Shown here piece by piece: positions 33,985 through 44,840 of a stretch of 64,000 nt of DNA. Source of the stretch: Puccinia triticina. Taxonomy: Eukaryota; Basidiomycota; Pucciniomycetes; Pucciniales; Pucciniaceae. The position numbers and the translations under genes were made by a program. The number at the start of each line of letters is the position of its first letter. Within the stretch, counting starts at the first letter, position 1. The stretch covers positions 5,663,001 to 5,727,000 of the forward strand of contig NC_070563.1 in NCBI RefSeq assembly GCF_026914185.1, given 5' to 3'. The notes under the pieces are model-generated. The model saw only the letters and a list, made by a program, of their open reading frames with translations, searched no databases and was not told the origin of the DNA.

Positions 33985-34438
33985 GCAAACCAAGACTACA
34001 TTTCATTCATCTGATTTTTGAGTGAAACTGGCATCAACATGGCATTCCACATTGAAACAAAGCACTCAAAATTGTATATCCAACAAGACTAAAACCATGA
34101 ATAAATTTAAATTTGAAACTCTCACTCCACAAATACAAATTTGATACATGTGTATTGTCTGAGTGGGGTACAGCCCTGCATTTTTCCTTCTGTATGTCCC
34201 CCTGAACCCCACTTTCCAGCCTGTGGATGTAGCTTTGAGAGCTCTATTATGTTTTCAGCACCCATCATCAATGCAAGGTGTGTTATAAATTCCCACCAAT
34301 CATGGAAAACTAGACAGGTGTGGTTTTGAGACTACCTCCTCTTGGTAGGTACCAGTTTCCTCAATGTTCTGCCAAGGCATTAAGACTTAAAGCTCTTCCA
34401 TGCACCAGGAATAAAACAAAGAGGTTCAAAGCTCCCCC
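33985..34438. promoter_or_regulatory. Upstream region of copy B with the conserved family block
   Basis: AACCAAGACT at 33988 and ATTGAAACAAAGCACTCAAA near 34051-34070 match blocks upstream of copies A and C. Conservation between paralogues whose flanks have otherwise diverged suggests shared promoter or 5' UTR sequence. The rest to 34438 has no gene. Confidence 0.5.
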
Positions 34439-35394
34439 TGTGAGCCTGAGTCTCTACAGTGACAACAGGACACAAGAAAATGGGGGGCAATATTTGGATT
34501 TCTTTGGATAAAGAAAATACAAATATAAGAGAGAGAGAGAGAAAGAGAGAGAAAAACTGAGCAGATTCAAGATAAGCAGATATTCAAGGTTATTCTGGTG
34601 GTTACTAACTTCCACTGGCTTAAGGGAGTGCTGCCAAGCTGTGCTAGAGAGTGCAACAGCCTCCTCTCACCAAAGAAACGTGGAGGGCTCCTGGATTAGA
34701 CAAGTTTAATCCAGCCACAATTTTTTAGCTTCCTTCTGGATATTCAAGGTTCTGTAAAGGGAAACCTATGTGGTTTGTTTCTTACAAAACCCACAGAAAA
34801 AGCAGGATGTAATGAAGCAGAATCCTTTCATTGATGAAGTTAAGACAGGTGCAGACCTGTGATCAAAGAGGGGGCAAAGGCCAGCAAAAAGAAGAGCAAT
34901 CAAGCAGACACAGAGTTGTACCTCTGAGATAAACAAGTTTCAGTGAAAGAGTGATACTTACTTTCAATATCCTAGGCGCCTGTGACGGTAGGTATACTGG
35001 GAGCGTGGTATCCTATTTGGTGGTGATCCTGGGCTATCTGGGGGTGTGGTTTTGGTGTGCTGAAGTCTGTGTATCCTCCAGCTGCATGGGGGATGCTGAC
35101 TTTGAAAATTTTCAAGGTTGGCTGACATAATTATCACATATCTACATGTGGTTGGAGAGCTCTGTTGCGCCTACAGGGAGCTGCTGCGCATGCTCATCAC
35201 AAACAAGGAACTCTATGAAGGAGTTGAGCTATTGGAAAGTGGCCAGTGGACACTAGGGTTGAAATTGCATGAGAAAACAGGATCTGAAGTCAAAACAAGG
35301 TTAAAACTTAAGCTTAAAAAGATATAAGAGAGTTGAGGTAGAAATAATGACAAAGGCAGACATTAGGTCAGCTGCGCTGACTCTAAGGCTGACA
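34439..35394 (-). mobile_element. Solo LTR, copy 3 (inverted)
   Basis: On the plus strand it begins TGTGAGCCTGAGTCTC and ends CTCTAAGGCTGACA. The flanks are C-rich (TCCCCC at 34433-34438 and 35395-35400), so the target duplication is 5-6 bp with some ambiguity. It is 956 bp and collinear with copies 1 and 2, with scattered differences near its 3' end. Confidence 0.85.
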
Positions 35395-36067
35395 TCCCCC
35401 CCCCATGGGTTCTGGGTACAGATAGGGTTTTCCTGAGTCTTCTTTGATTTTGGGCAACAGATTCTAATTGGCAATCTCTAAACATCGGCAGCAATAATGG
35501 AATACCCTCTGGCTATAAGGTTGGTATAACCTCAATGGATGAAAATGAATTATTTTGACCATGGAGATTAAAAACCTTCAATTAATAGGCCACAATGAAC
35601 TCCCTTTCAAGCTATTACTCTCAATCAAGAATGCTAGGGTTAGAAATACTCAATGGCCAGAGGAGGACCCAAGCGCTCTGAAAATACACAGGGCCCTTGG
35701 GCCAACAGGAAATCTCTAATATTCAAAACCTGAGAACCAAGTGTTTTTCTGGAAAATGATCCAAACAGGATTTTCAGCCACCTGATCCTCTATTTTATCA
35801 TAGTAAGGTCAAGCAACAATACTATGAGTTCAAAATTGAAAATATCATCATATCAACAAACATTCAATGGGGACAAATTGAAATTCAGGGCTGGTCTTAA
35901 TAAGGAAAATAGGATAATGCCTGGGAATTGGTGTGACTGTGAAGTAAAATTTCAGACAGGTCTGTGCCATGAATATTGTGCCTGAATTTTAAGATGTGGG
36001 TGGATGATGGGTCACAAAACTGCTAAAGAAGCTTCATCTTTTTCTGCACAAGATATTTCTAATTCTG
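35395..36067. other. Intergenic, no gene seen
   Basis: AT-rich sequence between the solo LTR and the 3' end of copy C; no repeat or gene recognised. Confidence 0.5.
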
Positions 36068-38219
36068 TCATGATATCACTTCATCCCCCAATTCTGATTG
36101 CATTTCAGTGATTGCATTTTTCCTTTTCTGTAATAAGTTCCAGTTTCCTATTATGAAATAATTTTCACAATTCTTGATATTGAATTTGTTTCTTGATTGA
36201 ATTTCCAAATATTTTTCTTCAAATTTTGTAAGGGCATCCATCATTTCATTCAATTTTGCTTGGTAAATTTCTTTCTGCCAATGTACATCAAAAGCCTTTG
36301 GATTGATGTGCAAATAATCATACCCGGAAGCTTCTTGACAAGCAATGTAATATCTTGCAGTTTGCTTCACTAGCTCAAATAGTACTTCAGGCTCTTCACA
36401 ATTTTCTGAGCAACTGTATCCCAGTGATTTGTGCAATATTTTGATAAACTGAGGTGATTCTAACCTAAATAAGCAAGGGAAAGGTGGAATTATGTATTTC
36501 TGTTAGGTTCTTGAGTCGCATTAATCATCAGGACAACAATCTTGTAGAACTTACAGCCTTGATTTAATCTTTGGGTATAATTCATCCTCCAAAAATGTGA
36601 ACAAATTGACAATGATGAACACCAGAATATTTGCAGCTGAATACTCCCAATTATCAATTAGTTCATAAAAGGGGTGCTGAATTACTAGCTTCTCTATCAG
36701 ATATTTCATATCTTCTTCCTCCAGCTCAGAGCAACTAATGGAAAGTGGAGAATAAGCTAGCAGGTTTACAGTTCCGGAAGGTTTTGAATCATGTGAGGAT
36801 GGAATGAATTCATTCATATATTTTTGGCATGAAAATGATTTTTCAAAGATATCAATTTTATCATCAAGTAAGTTGGTGCTTGGTTGGATATCTGCTCCTC
36901 TTGTCTTCAATCTTTTTACAAGTAAAACAAAGTTGATTATATTTTCTTCTTGTTTTGTCAGAACTATTTATCCATCAAGAAAAGATAAACAAAAAATAAT
37001 TTTCATCCCAAATCAGAAGAATGCATGAATTCATTTTTGGAGAAGGAAGCCTAGCCATACATACCATGAACAAATTTATTTAAATGTGGCCAGTACCAAT
37101 GTTCAGTAAACTTCCCCATGTAATTCCAAAAAAAGTAGTCATTGTGTTTCTTCTGGGAAGCTTCTTGGGCATATTTAACAAACTTCACCACTGTCTCCTC
37201 CTCTAGAAATATGGATCTAGTTGCCTGATCACTGATGAACTCATTTTCAACCAAAAAATCAAGTATTTTGAACACATACTCTGAGGCTGCCAGACTATTG
37301 AACCTTACTTTTAGATCAACATCTTCAAATAGGCTGCTGAACTTTGTAATCATTATCTTGATTCCATCAAAAATTGACAGGGATAGTTTATCTACAATCA
37401 ATCTCCGCATTTCCTCAATGAGTGGTGGAGCTTGGATTTGATCTGATAGCAAATCCCTAGATGGTCCATACATGATATCAAATATGGTACTGCTTCCATT
37501 GGGACTTCCCAGCTGCAAGAGCTTTAATGTTCTGAGTGTTTTGAGGTCTTTCTTTGATTGCTTCAATATTCTCTTTGCCCCAGACAGTTCTTTATGGTAA
37601 ATTTTCTTCTTCTTCTTTGAAAGCCATCTGAACTGTTTCTGGAGTTCTTTCTGATATTTCTTGAACTCCTTTGAATACTTTGCAAGGTTTTCAACTTTAT
37701 CTGGGAATTATAACCATATTTCATCAACAAACTAGTGTAGAATAATTCAAGAAACTCAATGAAAAAAACTTACCTTGTTTTAGGTCCCAATTATCTCTTA
37801 AACCTATCCTCTCAAAAGGTGTATATGATCAGAAAAAATCATATGTCTGGAAAAATTTATGAGCCTAGGGAAGAGCTAACTTCTTGCATCAGGTGTAAGC
37901 TTTTCAAGTTGAACCTTCTTTCTGGATGATATGCATGTTAGGGAAAACAAATTTGGCAATGTATGTCTGTGTTCTCCTTTGTTGAAAGATTTAAGGGCTT
38001 AGCATAGTGTGTAAAGATTAAAACAGTCAGCAGGGAGCATTCTGAGAAATGGTATCTCTTGTTTCAAGAGATAAATAAATATTCACCCCGTAGAGGACTA
38101 GGAGTCTTCTTGACTCCACCTATTGAAAAGCTCCAATTTTTGCCTATGTGAGATGTACTCAAGGCAGTAGGGATTGAAGTAGGCCAGAGGATGAGAAGAA
38201 GGATTTGGAACCAAATCAT
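36068..38219 (-). CDS. Predicted secreted protein, family copy C (multi-exon)
   Basis: Start at 38219 with a signal peptide (MIWFQILLLILWPTSIPTAL). Exon 1 runs to about 38092 (KKTPSPLRG). Exon 2 spans about 37990-37880, a short exon encodes LRDNWDLKQ (~37800-37770), a long exon from about 37700 to 37070 contains FLVENEFISDQATRSIF and HWYWPHLNKFVHG, another from about 36965 to 36560 contains KLVIQHPFYELIDNW, and the last from about 36463 to 36068 contains LFELVKQTARYY and ends GDEVIS. Each junction has GT-AG bases at the places used in copy A, and all joins are in frame. The heptad tract of copies A and B is nearly absent. No stop or frameshift seen. Function unknown; the family trait is secretion. 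Confidence 0.74.
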
Positions 38220-38319
38220 GTTCATCCTGATAATTTTTTGTGTCAGGAGAATGGATATGGTTCAAGTGATGTGGAAAAAAGCTGACCAAGTGCAAGTGGG
38301 TCCCGGACAAATCATACCT

Positions 38320-38410
38320 AGCAAACCAAGGCTTCTCTTTTTGGCAGTTGAAACCCATATCCACATGAAGTTACACACTGAAGTATGAAACAAAGCAGGC
38401 AAAATTGTAC
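38320..38410 (-). promoter_or_regulatory. Conserved upstream block of copy C
   Basis: AACCAAGGCT and ATGAAACAAAGCAGGCAAAATT about 100-190 bp upstream of the start match the blocks of copies A and B. Confidence 0.45.
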
Positions 38411-39240
38411 ACATATCTGCGGTTGGTGGGGGAAAGGCTAAAGTACCCCCTGGAACCCTGGGTTGTTGGGTAAAAGACAATGGGTGGGTGTGGAAGGCCA
38501 ATTGGAGAGGCTTCAGCCCTTTGGATGCACTTGGGAGGTCAAGTGGATGGGCTTGGGAGATTGATCCAGTTTTTTTCAGCCCTCAATTATCTGGCAAGGC
38601 AAGCATATTATCCCTATGGGTCACCTGGATGGCGTCAAGGACAGAGTCCAGACCAACTGGAAATTGAAGCTTTCAGTCCACACATCTGCGGACAAACAAT
38701 AGAAATTGTGACCACGTGTTGCCCCCTGCGCCAGGTAAACCCTGTTCACATGGATTTTCTTTTGCTGATGCTGATCACAAGTTCAGAACCTTGGTTGTTA
38801 GGTGGTTATAATTGGACAGGCTGGGAAGTACACTGTGCAGCATCTTTTTGTAGGCCAAACAGAGCCAACATCATGATCTACAATTCAAATTGGACTGATC
38901 TTGCACAATGTGGTGCCTCATAACCATGAGACTGATAATAAAACTCCACAAGGACAACAGCTTGATGCATAATAAAACTCCACATGGCTCCATTTGTGCA
39001 CTAGATGTGTCAGCCGTCTGTTTCTGTCCGTCCCAAACCCCAGATCCGAAACCACCCGGGTAGTCTGTTCCGCAGCAGAACCCCGCAGCTCTCAAACAAT
39101 GTTAAGATTACAGGTTCTTTTCTTTCATCTTATGTTTTCTTCTAGTTGTATGCTACATACATGTCTCACATATTTCACTCAGATGTCACATCATGTAGTT
39201 AGTCTACCTGAGGCAGCGGGTGTGGAAGGACTCTTTCCTC
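38411..39240. other. Intergenic; no supported gene
   Basis: A 147-codon open frame at 38480-38923 has no recognisable domain and no paralogue here. Otherwise nothing is seen until the 5' region of the repeat protein. Confidence 0.4.
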
Positions 39241-39428
39241 ATCCTTCCACATCATCTTCACTCACCGGCGCCTCGTGCCCGCTGTCCTCAGGTATAGTCA
39301 TCACTTCTCTTTTCTGTCCTTTTCTTTTCCTTTTTCTGTCTCTCTCTTTATTTCTCCATGTCTGATATGAAATAAATCCTTCCACATCATCTTCACTCAC
39401 CGGCGCCTCGTGCCCGCTGTCCTCAGTC
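39241..39428 (+). repeat. 50 bp direct repeat bracketing a probable 5' UTR intron
   Basis: The ~50 bp segment ATCCTTCCACATC...GCTGTCCTCAG occurs at 39241-39291 and again at 39376-39426 (135 bp offset). The first copy is followed by GTATAG (possible donor) and the second ends at CAG (possible acceptor), so the repeat and the intron may share an origin. Confidence 0.65.
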
Positions 39429-39502
39429 CTCAGCCCCTGTCTCGCTCAACAAACAAGCCGCTCTTCAACCCACGAAAATTCACCGCTTTCAGTTCTCAAG
39501 CC

Positions 39503-40881
39503 ATGTCCTCCTCATCCATCGACCTTGGCAAGACGATCCTCGCGAAGCTTGAGCAACTATCGGCGAAAAAGCCAAACGCAGCTAATCGTGCCCGCTCTGG
39601 CTCCAAAGCTGACCCAAAAAAGGAATCGACTGGATCAAATGCTGCGCAGAAGCCGACACCTTCATCCTCTGACAAACCACCAAAAAAAGACCGACGAAAG
39701 GATAGGAAAGCGAAGCAGCTGGCAGCCGGATCCTCATCAGCCGTCCGACACGAGAAATCGCCTGTTAAATCAGCCAACCCTTGTCCAGACATTCCCGCGC
39801 CGGATCCGGGCACCACATCAAAGCAAGAAGCGTCAGACGAAGCATCCTCTGACAAACCACCCAAAAAAGACCGACGAAAGGATAGGAAAGCGAAGCAGCT
39901 GGCAGCCTCATCAGCCGTCCGCCAAGAGAAACCGCCTGTAAAATCAGCCAACGCGTGTCCAGACATTCCCGCGCCGGATCCGGGCACCACATCGAAGCAA
40001 GAAGCATCAGACGAAGCGTTCTCTGACAAACCACCAAAGAAAGATCGACGAAAGGATAGGAAAGCGAAGCAGCTGGCAGCCGGATCCTCATCAGCCGTCC
40101 GCCAAGAGAAACTGCCTGTGAAAGAAGCCCACGCGTGTCCAGACATTCCCGCGCCGGATCCGGAAACCACATCGAAGCAAGAAGCATCAGACGAAGCATC
40201 CTCTGACAAGCCACCAAAAAAAGACCGACGAAGGGATAGGAAAGCGAAGCAGCTGGCAGCCGGATCCTCATCAGCCGTCCGCCAAGAGAAACCGCCTGTA
40301 AAATCAGCCAACGCGTGTCCAGCCATTCCCGCGCCGGACCCGGAAACCACATCGAAGCAAGAAGCATCAGACGAAGAGGAAGAAGATTCGGGCGACGAAA
40401 GCGATATCGACGATGAAGTCTTACTCGCTGAGATCAAGAACTTGGGCGGAACGGCGGAGGACCTGGATTTGTTGGAAGGCTCGCCGTGGAAACAAGCCGT
40501 GATAGCAGAAGAGCACGTCGCCGATGTGAGTCGACTATTGCTTTCTTCTTGCAGAAAGTCGTATTTCAGTGTCGAGTTGATGGATGGACGGGTGTGTATT
40601 GATTCCCATGATGGCTCTTGTTCCGCTAGGACGCACTGGTCGACGATGTCAAGAGTTTCATGCAAGGCTTGGATTTCGAGGCAGCACTGAAAAGCATGAA
40701 CAGTGTCGCCAAAGAAAGCTCGCCCCGGCCTGCAAACTCAGAAGGCTCAACACACCACGAACAGGATCCACCGTCACCCGCCCGCCATCCAAAACGCAAA
40801 GCTACATCAACTGATTTATCTTCAGATCATACCTCCAATCAACCCAAAAAGAAAAAGAAAAACAGGAAGAGTCAGAAGTGA
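39503..40881 (+). CDS. Lysine-rich protein with four ~60-residue tandem repeats, probably nuclear
   Basis: Start at 39503 (MSSSSIDLGKTILAKLEQL). Exon 1 39503-40525, intron 40526-40629 (GTGAGT...CTAG), exon 2 40630-40881; 424 residues. Residues ~55-292 are four repeats of 58-60 residues, each with SDKPPKKDRRKDRKAKQLAA, SAVRQEKPPVKSA and PDIPAPDPxTTSKQEASDE. DNA identity among repeats is high, so they are recent. The non-repeat C-terminal part has an acidic stretch (EEEEDSGDESDIDDE), the segment EIKNLGGTAEDLDLLEG, MQGLDFEAALKS and a basic tail (QPKKKKKNRKSQK) that could be a nuclear or nucleolar signal. The conserved acidic/LGG segment looks like a real domain, but I do not recognise the family. 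Confidence 0.78.
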
Positions 40882-41800
40882 TTAGCCCTCTTCGATTACC
40901 TGTCACTATTTCTCTTTAGTAAGACGCGCCTCTCAATGATCTCACCAGCCTTGCATTTCTTGATGACCAAACGGGTCATGCTCCGGTCCTCTTCTCCACC
41001 CCCACTCGAAAAATCCCTATGATTAATGTATAATATGCATGCTACTGCGGTCTTTGAACTTGAAAGCATTGGCAAAAAGGGCTGTCGGGCTCTCCATGTC
41101 AATACATGTTGGGTAGCAGCCGCTGTTTGAGGACAATCAAGTCTGTTCTATCGGACTTTCATCTTTCTTATAGGGGTGCTCATGGCAGCGGTCTTCCTTC
41201 AAGCTTAAGTATTTCTACTTTGAAAGATGTGTGGCTTAACTGCATTGTATCCAGCTGAGCTGTGAAGTATATAGCAAAGTAAATGATGGGGATGGCCATT
41301 GCCCACAGGCAAGTGGTACTATGTAGAGTTGGAGAGAAGGGGTGAACACCAACTGAACCAAGTCCCTCCCGAGGGAGCCGAAGAGGGAGGCCTTTGGCCC
41401 ACATCGGGCTGCTGTGTGAATGCAGGGCAGCAAGTTGTCGGGGTGCATACCTCTTGACGACAAGAGGAGGGGCGGGCGGACCGTGGTGGATCCATTGGAC
41501 CATTGCAGGTCTGCCGGGCAGACAGTCGGTGGGATGGCCTGCCCCGGGCTGACTGTCAGCTGACCTCGTCCGTACCCGGCAGACTGTTGCCAAGCCTTTG
41601 ACGGTCACCCGCTGGGCAACTGAGGCTATCGGCAGCTCGACCATCACACAGGCTGTCGGCCAGCTGCCCAGCATGTGAACGGGCAGCAACTCTAGAGTTC
41701 TGACAGCGAACCGCTGGGGCGTTGCTGGTCAGCCGCAGGAACATTGAACCGGGTGAAATTCCAAGAAGTATGTAAGGCTCCATGGGAGCTTTCCTAAAGA
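40882..41800. other. Intergenic with a lone CGA-family-like hairpin end
   Basis: At about 41350-41400, CCAAGTCCCTCCCGAGGGAG...GAGGGAGGCC forms a hairpin of the type found at the ends of the 9 bp-duplication elements. From 41460 to 41730 CAGCTGxCC/GGxCAGCTG-like palindromic sequence recurs. No gene supported. Confidence 0.4.
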
Positions 41801-41930
41801 TGCACCGCAATAGTGTGTGATCCGATGCAAACGCGGGGCGAGCCGGCCAAGAGACTCCTCGATCAGCCTCGATCGCTGGCGCCTGAGAGTCGACTCGTCG
41901 GTCACACCGATGGGTTTGCAGGGTGAATGT

Positions 41931-41940
41931 ATTTATAACT
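41931..41940 (+). promoter_or_regulatory. TATA-like element of the small secreted protein gene
   Basis: TATTTATAAC, about 235 bp before the start codon. Pyrimidine- and CA-rich leader sequence follows, with a likely 5' UTR intron (GTGAGCC near 42069 to ATGCAG at about 42133), as in many highly expressed fungal genes. Confidence 0.5.
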
Positions 41941-42167
41941 TCTGTGCGGGCCTAGCAGCACATAAATATCTTCGCCGTTGCGCCATTCCCAACCAGCCAA
42001 CCACCTCAGCGCACCACACTCGCTCATCGAGCCAGCACTCGTTTTCAACCAACCCACAACCTTCTAGCGTGAGCCTTCTCCACTAGTCGTGTTGTCCTCA
42101 TTTAAAATATGATGATAATGAGGAGTATATGCAGCTAACCAGTGATCACCAGTCCGTCAGCTCACAA

Positions 42168-42418
42168 ATGTCGAACCCCCTCATCTTGCTTGCCCTTATC
42201 ATCGTGGCATGCACCTTGCCGGCCAATTCTACACCCGTGGTGAGTCTAGATACATATCTCCCATCCAAATCCCTATTTTTCAGAGAATTGTCGGGCTTGA
42301 CTGAAACTAATGTATTTTTATATTGTGTTTGCAAACCATGGTAACTATCAAAAATCAGCTCTTCGGCATTGACCCACGTGCAGCGTGCTGTACCGCAAAG
42401 GCCCCATGCTGTCGTTGA
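42168..42418 (+). CDS. 43-residue cysteine-rich secreted peptide
   Basis: Exon 1 (42168-42239) encodes MSNPLILLALIIVACTLPAN plus STPV, a textbook signal peptide. A 119 bp intron (42240-42358, GTGAGT...TCAG) joins in phase 0 to exon 2 (42359-42418), which encodes LFGIDPRAACCTAKAPCCR and stops at TGA. The mature peptide of about 19-20 residues has four cysteines as two CC pairs, which could form two disulphides. Too short for ordinary gene callers. The intron, TATA-like element and signal peptide support a real gene. Effector-like by form only; no family recognised. Confidence 0.68.
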
Positions 42419-42554
42419 TCAAACATCTCATTCCATGTTTGCGGTCACAGCGAGCGATCAGTAGCAATCTGATTGGCATTCCTGGCGAGTGAATGGGACG
42501 CTAGACAATGATTCTGTAGTGGCCTCTACCATCATTCATTACAACTTTACCACT

Positions 42555-42570
42555 GTCCCTTATATAAATA
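42555..42570 (+). promoter_or_regulatory. Second TATA-box candidate without a recognised gene
   Basis: CTTATATAAATATCTCCC followed by a CT/CA-rich leader like that of the gene just upstream. No ORF with a signal peptide was found in the next 500 bp. Confidence 0.35.
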
Positions 42571-42599
42571 TCTCCCAGATAACCCCCTCATTGTCACAC

Positions 42600-43747
42600 T
42601 CGCAGCGTCTAGTCTACCAATTATCTGTGCAGTGCAAGGAAGATATATAATCGATATACATAAGGCTGTGTTTGAGCCTAATTTAGCTCCGTGCCTCCAA
42701 TCATGGAGGAGGGGCGCAGATGACTATGTACCGGTCACACCAGCCATCCAGAGGACAATTAACCCTCTGGCAGTGAAAATGTAAGAGTCCTGTGGGCTCT
42801 TCATTGAAAGGCAGATAGGCGCTTGTCACAGGCACAAAGCCTGGAGAGAAGCTTCTATGAACCACTTGTGTGTTGTATTTCACTTGTATGTACCAGGAGA
42901 TAAGTTCAGCTTATCTTCCTGAATACAATTGGAAAGAGAATCCGGTGTAGCGCACCACCTTCGCACTTAGCCAAGTTTGGGGTGAGCAGCCAGTGGAGTA
43001 CACCACGGACGCAAAAGATCGAAAGCCTTCCGAAGTTCAATCGAAAGATGTTCGAACTCCCCGCCAGCAAGAGGGGACGTCGCCAACTTCGTCAAACTAG
43101 TTGACCAAGTGAGTTCAAACTGAGTGTTCAAAGTCCTTTCAAACACCCATCGGATGTAATCTGATGGGCCCATGACTTCGAATATTGATCGGGTGGAGAC
43201 TTCAAACAAAACCCAAAGTCTCTTCAATTAATTTTTGAAATACATTTGAATATATTTCGAACTCAGAGGTGTTTGAATTATATTTGATTGTTGACTTCGG
43301 GATACCTTGGAGTTTCAATCGAAGCGAACTCAATTGAAATTTGAACGTACATTGGAGAGTACTCAATGTTCAATATGAAATCGATATCCCTGGGATGCAG
43401 ACCCGGGGAATTGATCCCTCGTACCCGCCCCACACCCCCCCTAGCAATTTCATCGTTCTGCTCGCCAGGGTTCAAATGGCTCAGAGCCCCACAAGGGGCA
43501 CTCATTTTGTGTAAATAGTATTGTAATATCATTTCTTATTGTGTATAATGTTGTGTATGTGGGAGGTATGTGTAGCAATATAACAAGTTAATAAACAGTG
43601 GGGAGGAGACTCGTGTATCTGGGAGGTAGATGTAGCAAACTAACTAACTAGATAATAAACTGGGGGGAGGAGGCATATGGATTGGAGGAGAGAGATAGAT
43701 GTAGGGAGAGAGAGAGAGCAAGAGGGAGGGGGAGTAAGGAGCGGATA
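42600..43747. other. No gene seen
   Basis: Contains short repeats (GTATGTGGGAGGTATGTGTAGC near 43555-43650, two imperfect units) and GA-rich sequence at 43680-43740. No supported coding region. Confidence 0.4.
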
Positions 43748-44197
43748 CTAGTTTGGTGGTCCAAGTTCAATCTCGACCTCAGGCGCATTTTGGGCTTGGA
43801 GAATAGATTGCGCACGCGCCTTGACCTCTTCTTCAGATGGAGGTTGTTGATCTGCTGGTTCATGACTCCGGATGGTTTTCACATCATCCCAGAGTCGCTT
43901 GTCCAAGTGAATCTGCTTCGCACCGTGTTTTTTGAACATTGGATGGAAGACGGAGTAGGTGTTGGCGATGAGACTCCAAAGGGAAGGTACCTTGTCCAAT
44001 CCTTTGCCGGTCATGCCGGCCTTGAGCAAAGTGGCGAGGATCAATTTCTGCTCTTTGATACAGTCAGAGACCAGGCCCTCGAAGTAATCCTTGTTTTGGC
44101 CTTTGTCGTAGTTTGCCGCTAGGTGCGTGGCGCGGAACTCTTGGGGTTCCTTGGCAATGGCAGCCTGGCCACTACCAAGATGGATGAATTTGCGATG
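43748..44197 (-). pseudogene. 3' fragment of an unidentified protein gene
   Basis: One frame runs from about 44197 to the stop at 43748: KFIHLGSGQAAIAKEPQEFR, NYDKGQNKDYFEGLVSDCIK, LWSLIANTYSVFHPMFKKHG and EIELGPPN. It has the composition of real protein and no start; the 5' side ends in an AT-rich TTGATCAATATA repeat (44195-44250), where a stop lies in frame. It may be a last exon or a truncated copy of a dispersed gene family. Confidence 0.5.
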
Positions 44198-44840
44198 TCA
44201 TATATTGATCAATATAGCGTATATTGATCAATTTATATTGATCAATTTTTTTTTTATTCCTCTTGATACCTTTGTCTGTGTTCCATGTCTCCTTAATACT
44301 CTTCTATAATCTATCTCCTTCCCCTGTATCTGCTTCAAGCCACAGGAATCTTTTTTTTTGTCTGATAACATTCATAAATTTATACATACACCATTCAATT
44401 CTACATGAAAAAAATACACTGCAAGGTTTAGGATTAATCCAGAGTGGCTGAGGGGGGTCTTTTTTTTCTTGTTTTTTTTACTTCAACAATTGATGTTATC
44501 AGAAGTCTCCAAATCTACTTTTTTTCAAAAAAGGAAAAACATTGACCCCTGACCTGTATCAGTATCATGATACGATCCTGCACACATTGCTAATTTGGTT
44601 GGTTGAACTTCCTGAAGATATTGCACATCATACTTGAAGTGCTACATGCATAGAAGGCCTTTTTGAAATTAGTTTACCATGGTTTAGCATATTTTTGTCA
44701 GGTTCTTTTTTTTATCAACTTTTGTTGTCAATCACAGATTAATGAGGAATATTTCCACATAAAATTTCATCGGACAATTTTTCTGCATAGAAAACCCAGA
44801 AATATTGTGTTTGGGGTCATATCCATGATGCAGCAGCTAC
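44198..44840. other. AT-rich, no gene
   Basis: Homopolymer T tracts and TTGATCAATATA palindromes at the left; nothing recognised up to the CACTG-ended element. Confidence 0.5.

Noticed and set aside
38480..38923. 147-codon plus-strand frame
   Set aside because: No recognisable domain, no paralogue and no splice context; kept only as a note in the intergenic entry.
39496..40665. 389-codon antisense frame over the repeat protein
   Set aside because: Shadow; the plus strand has the intron, the basic tail and the repeat in a sensible reading.
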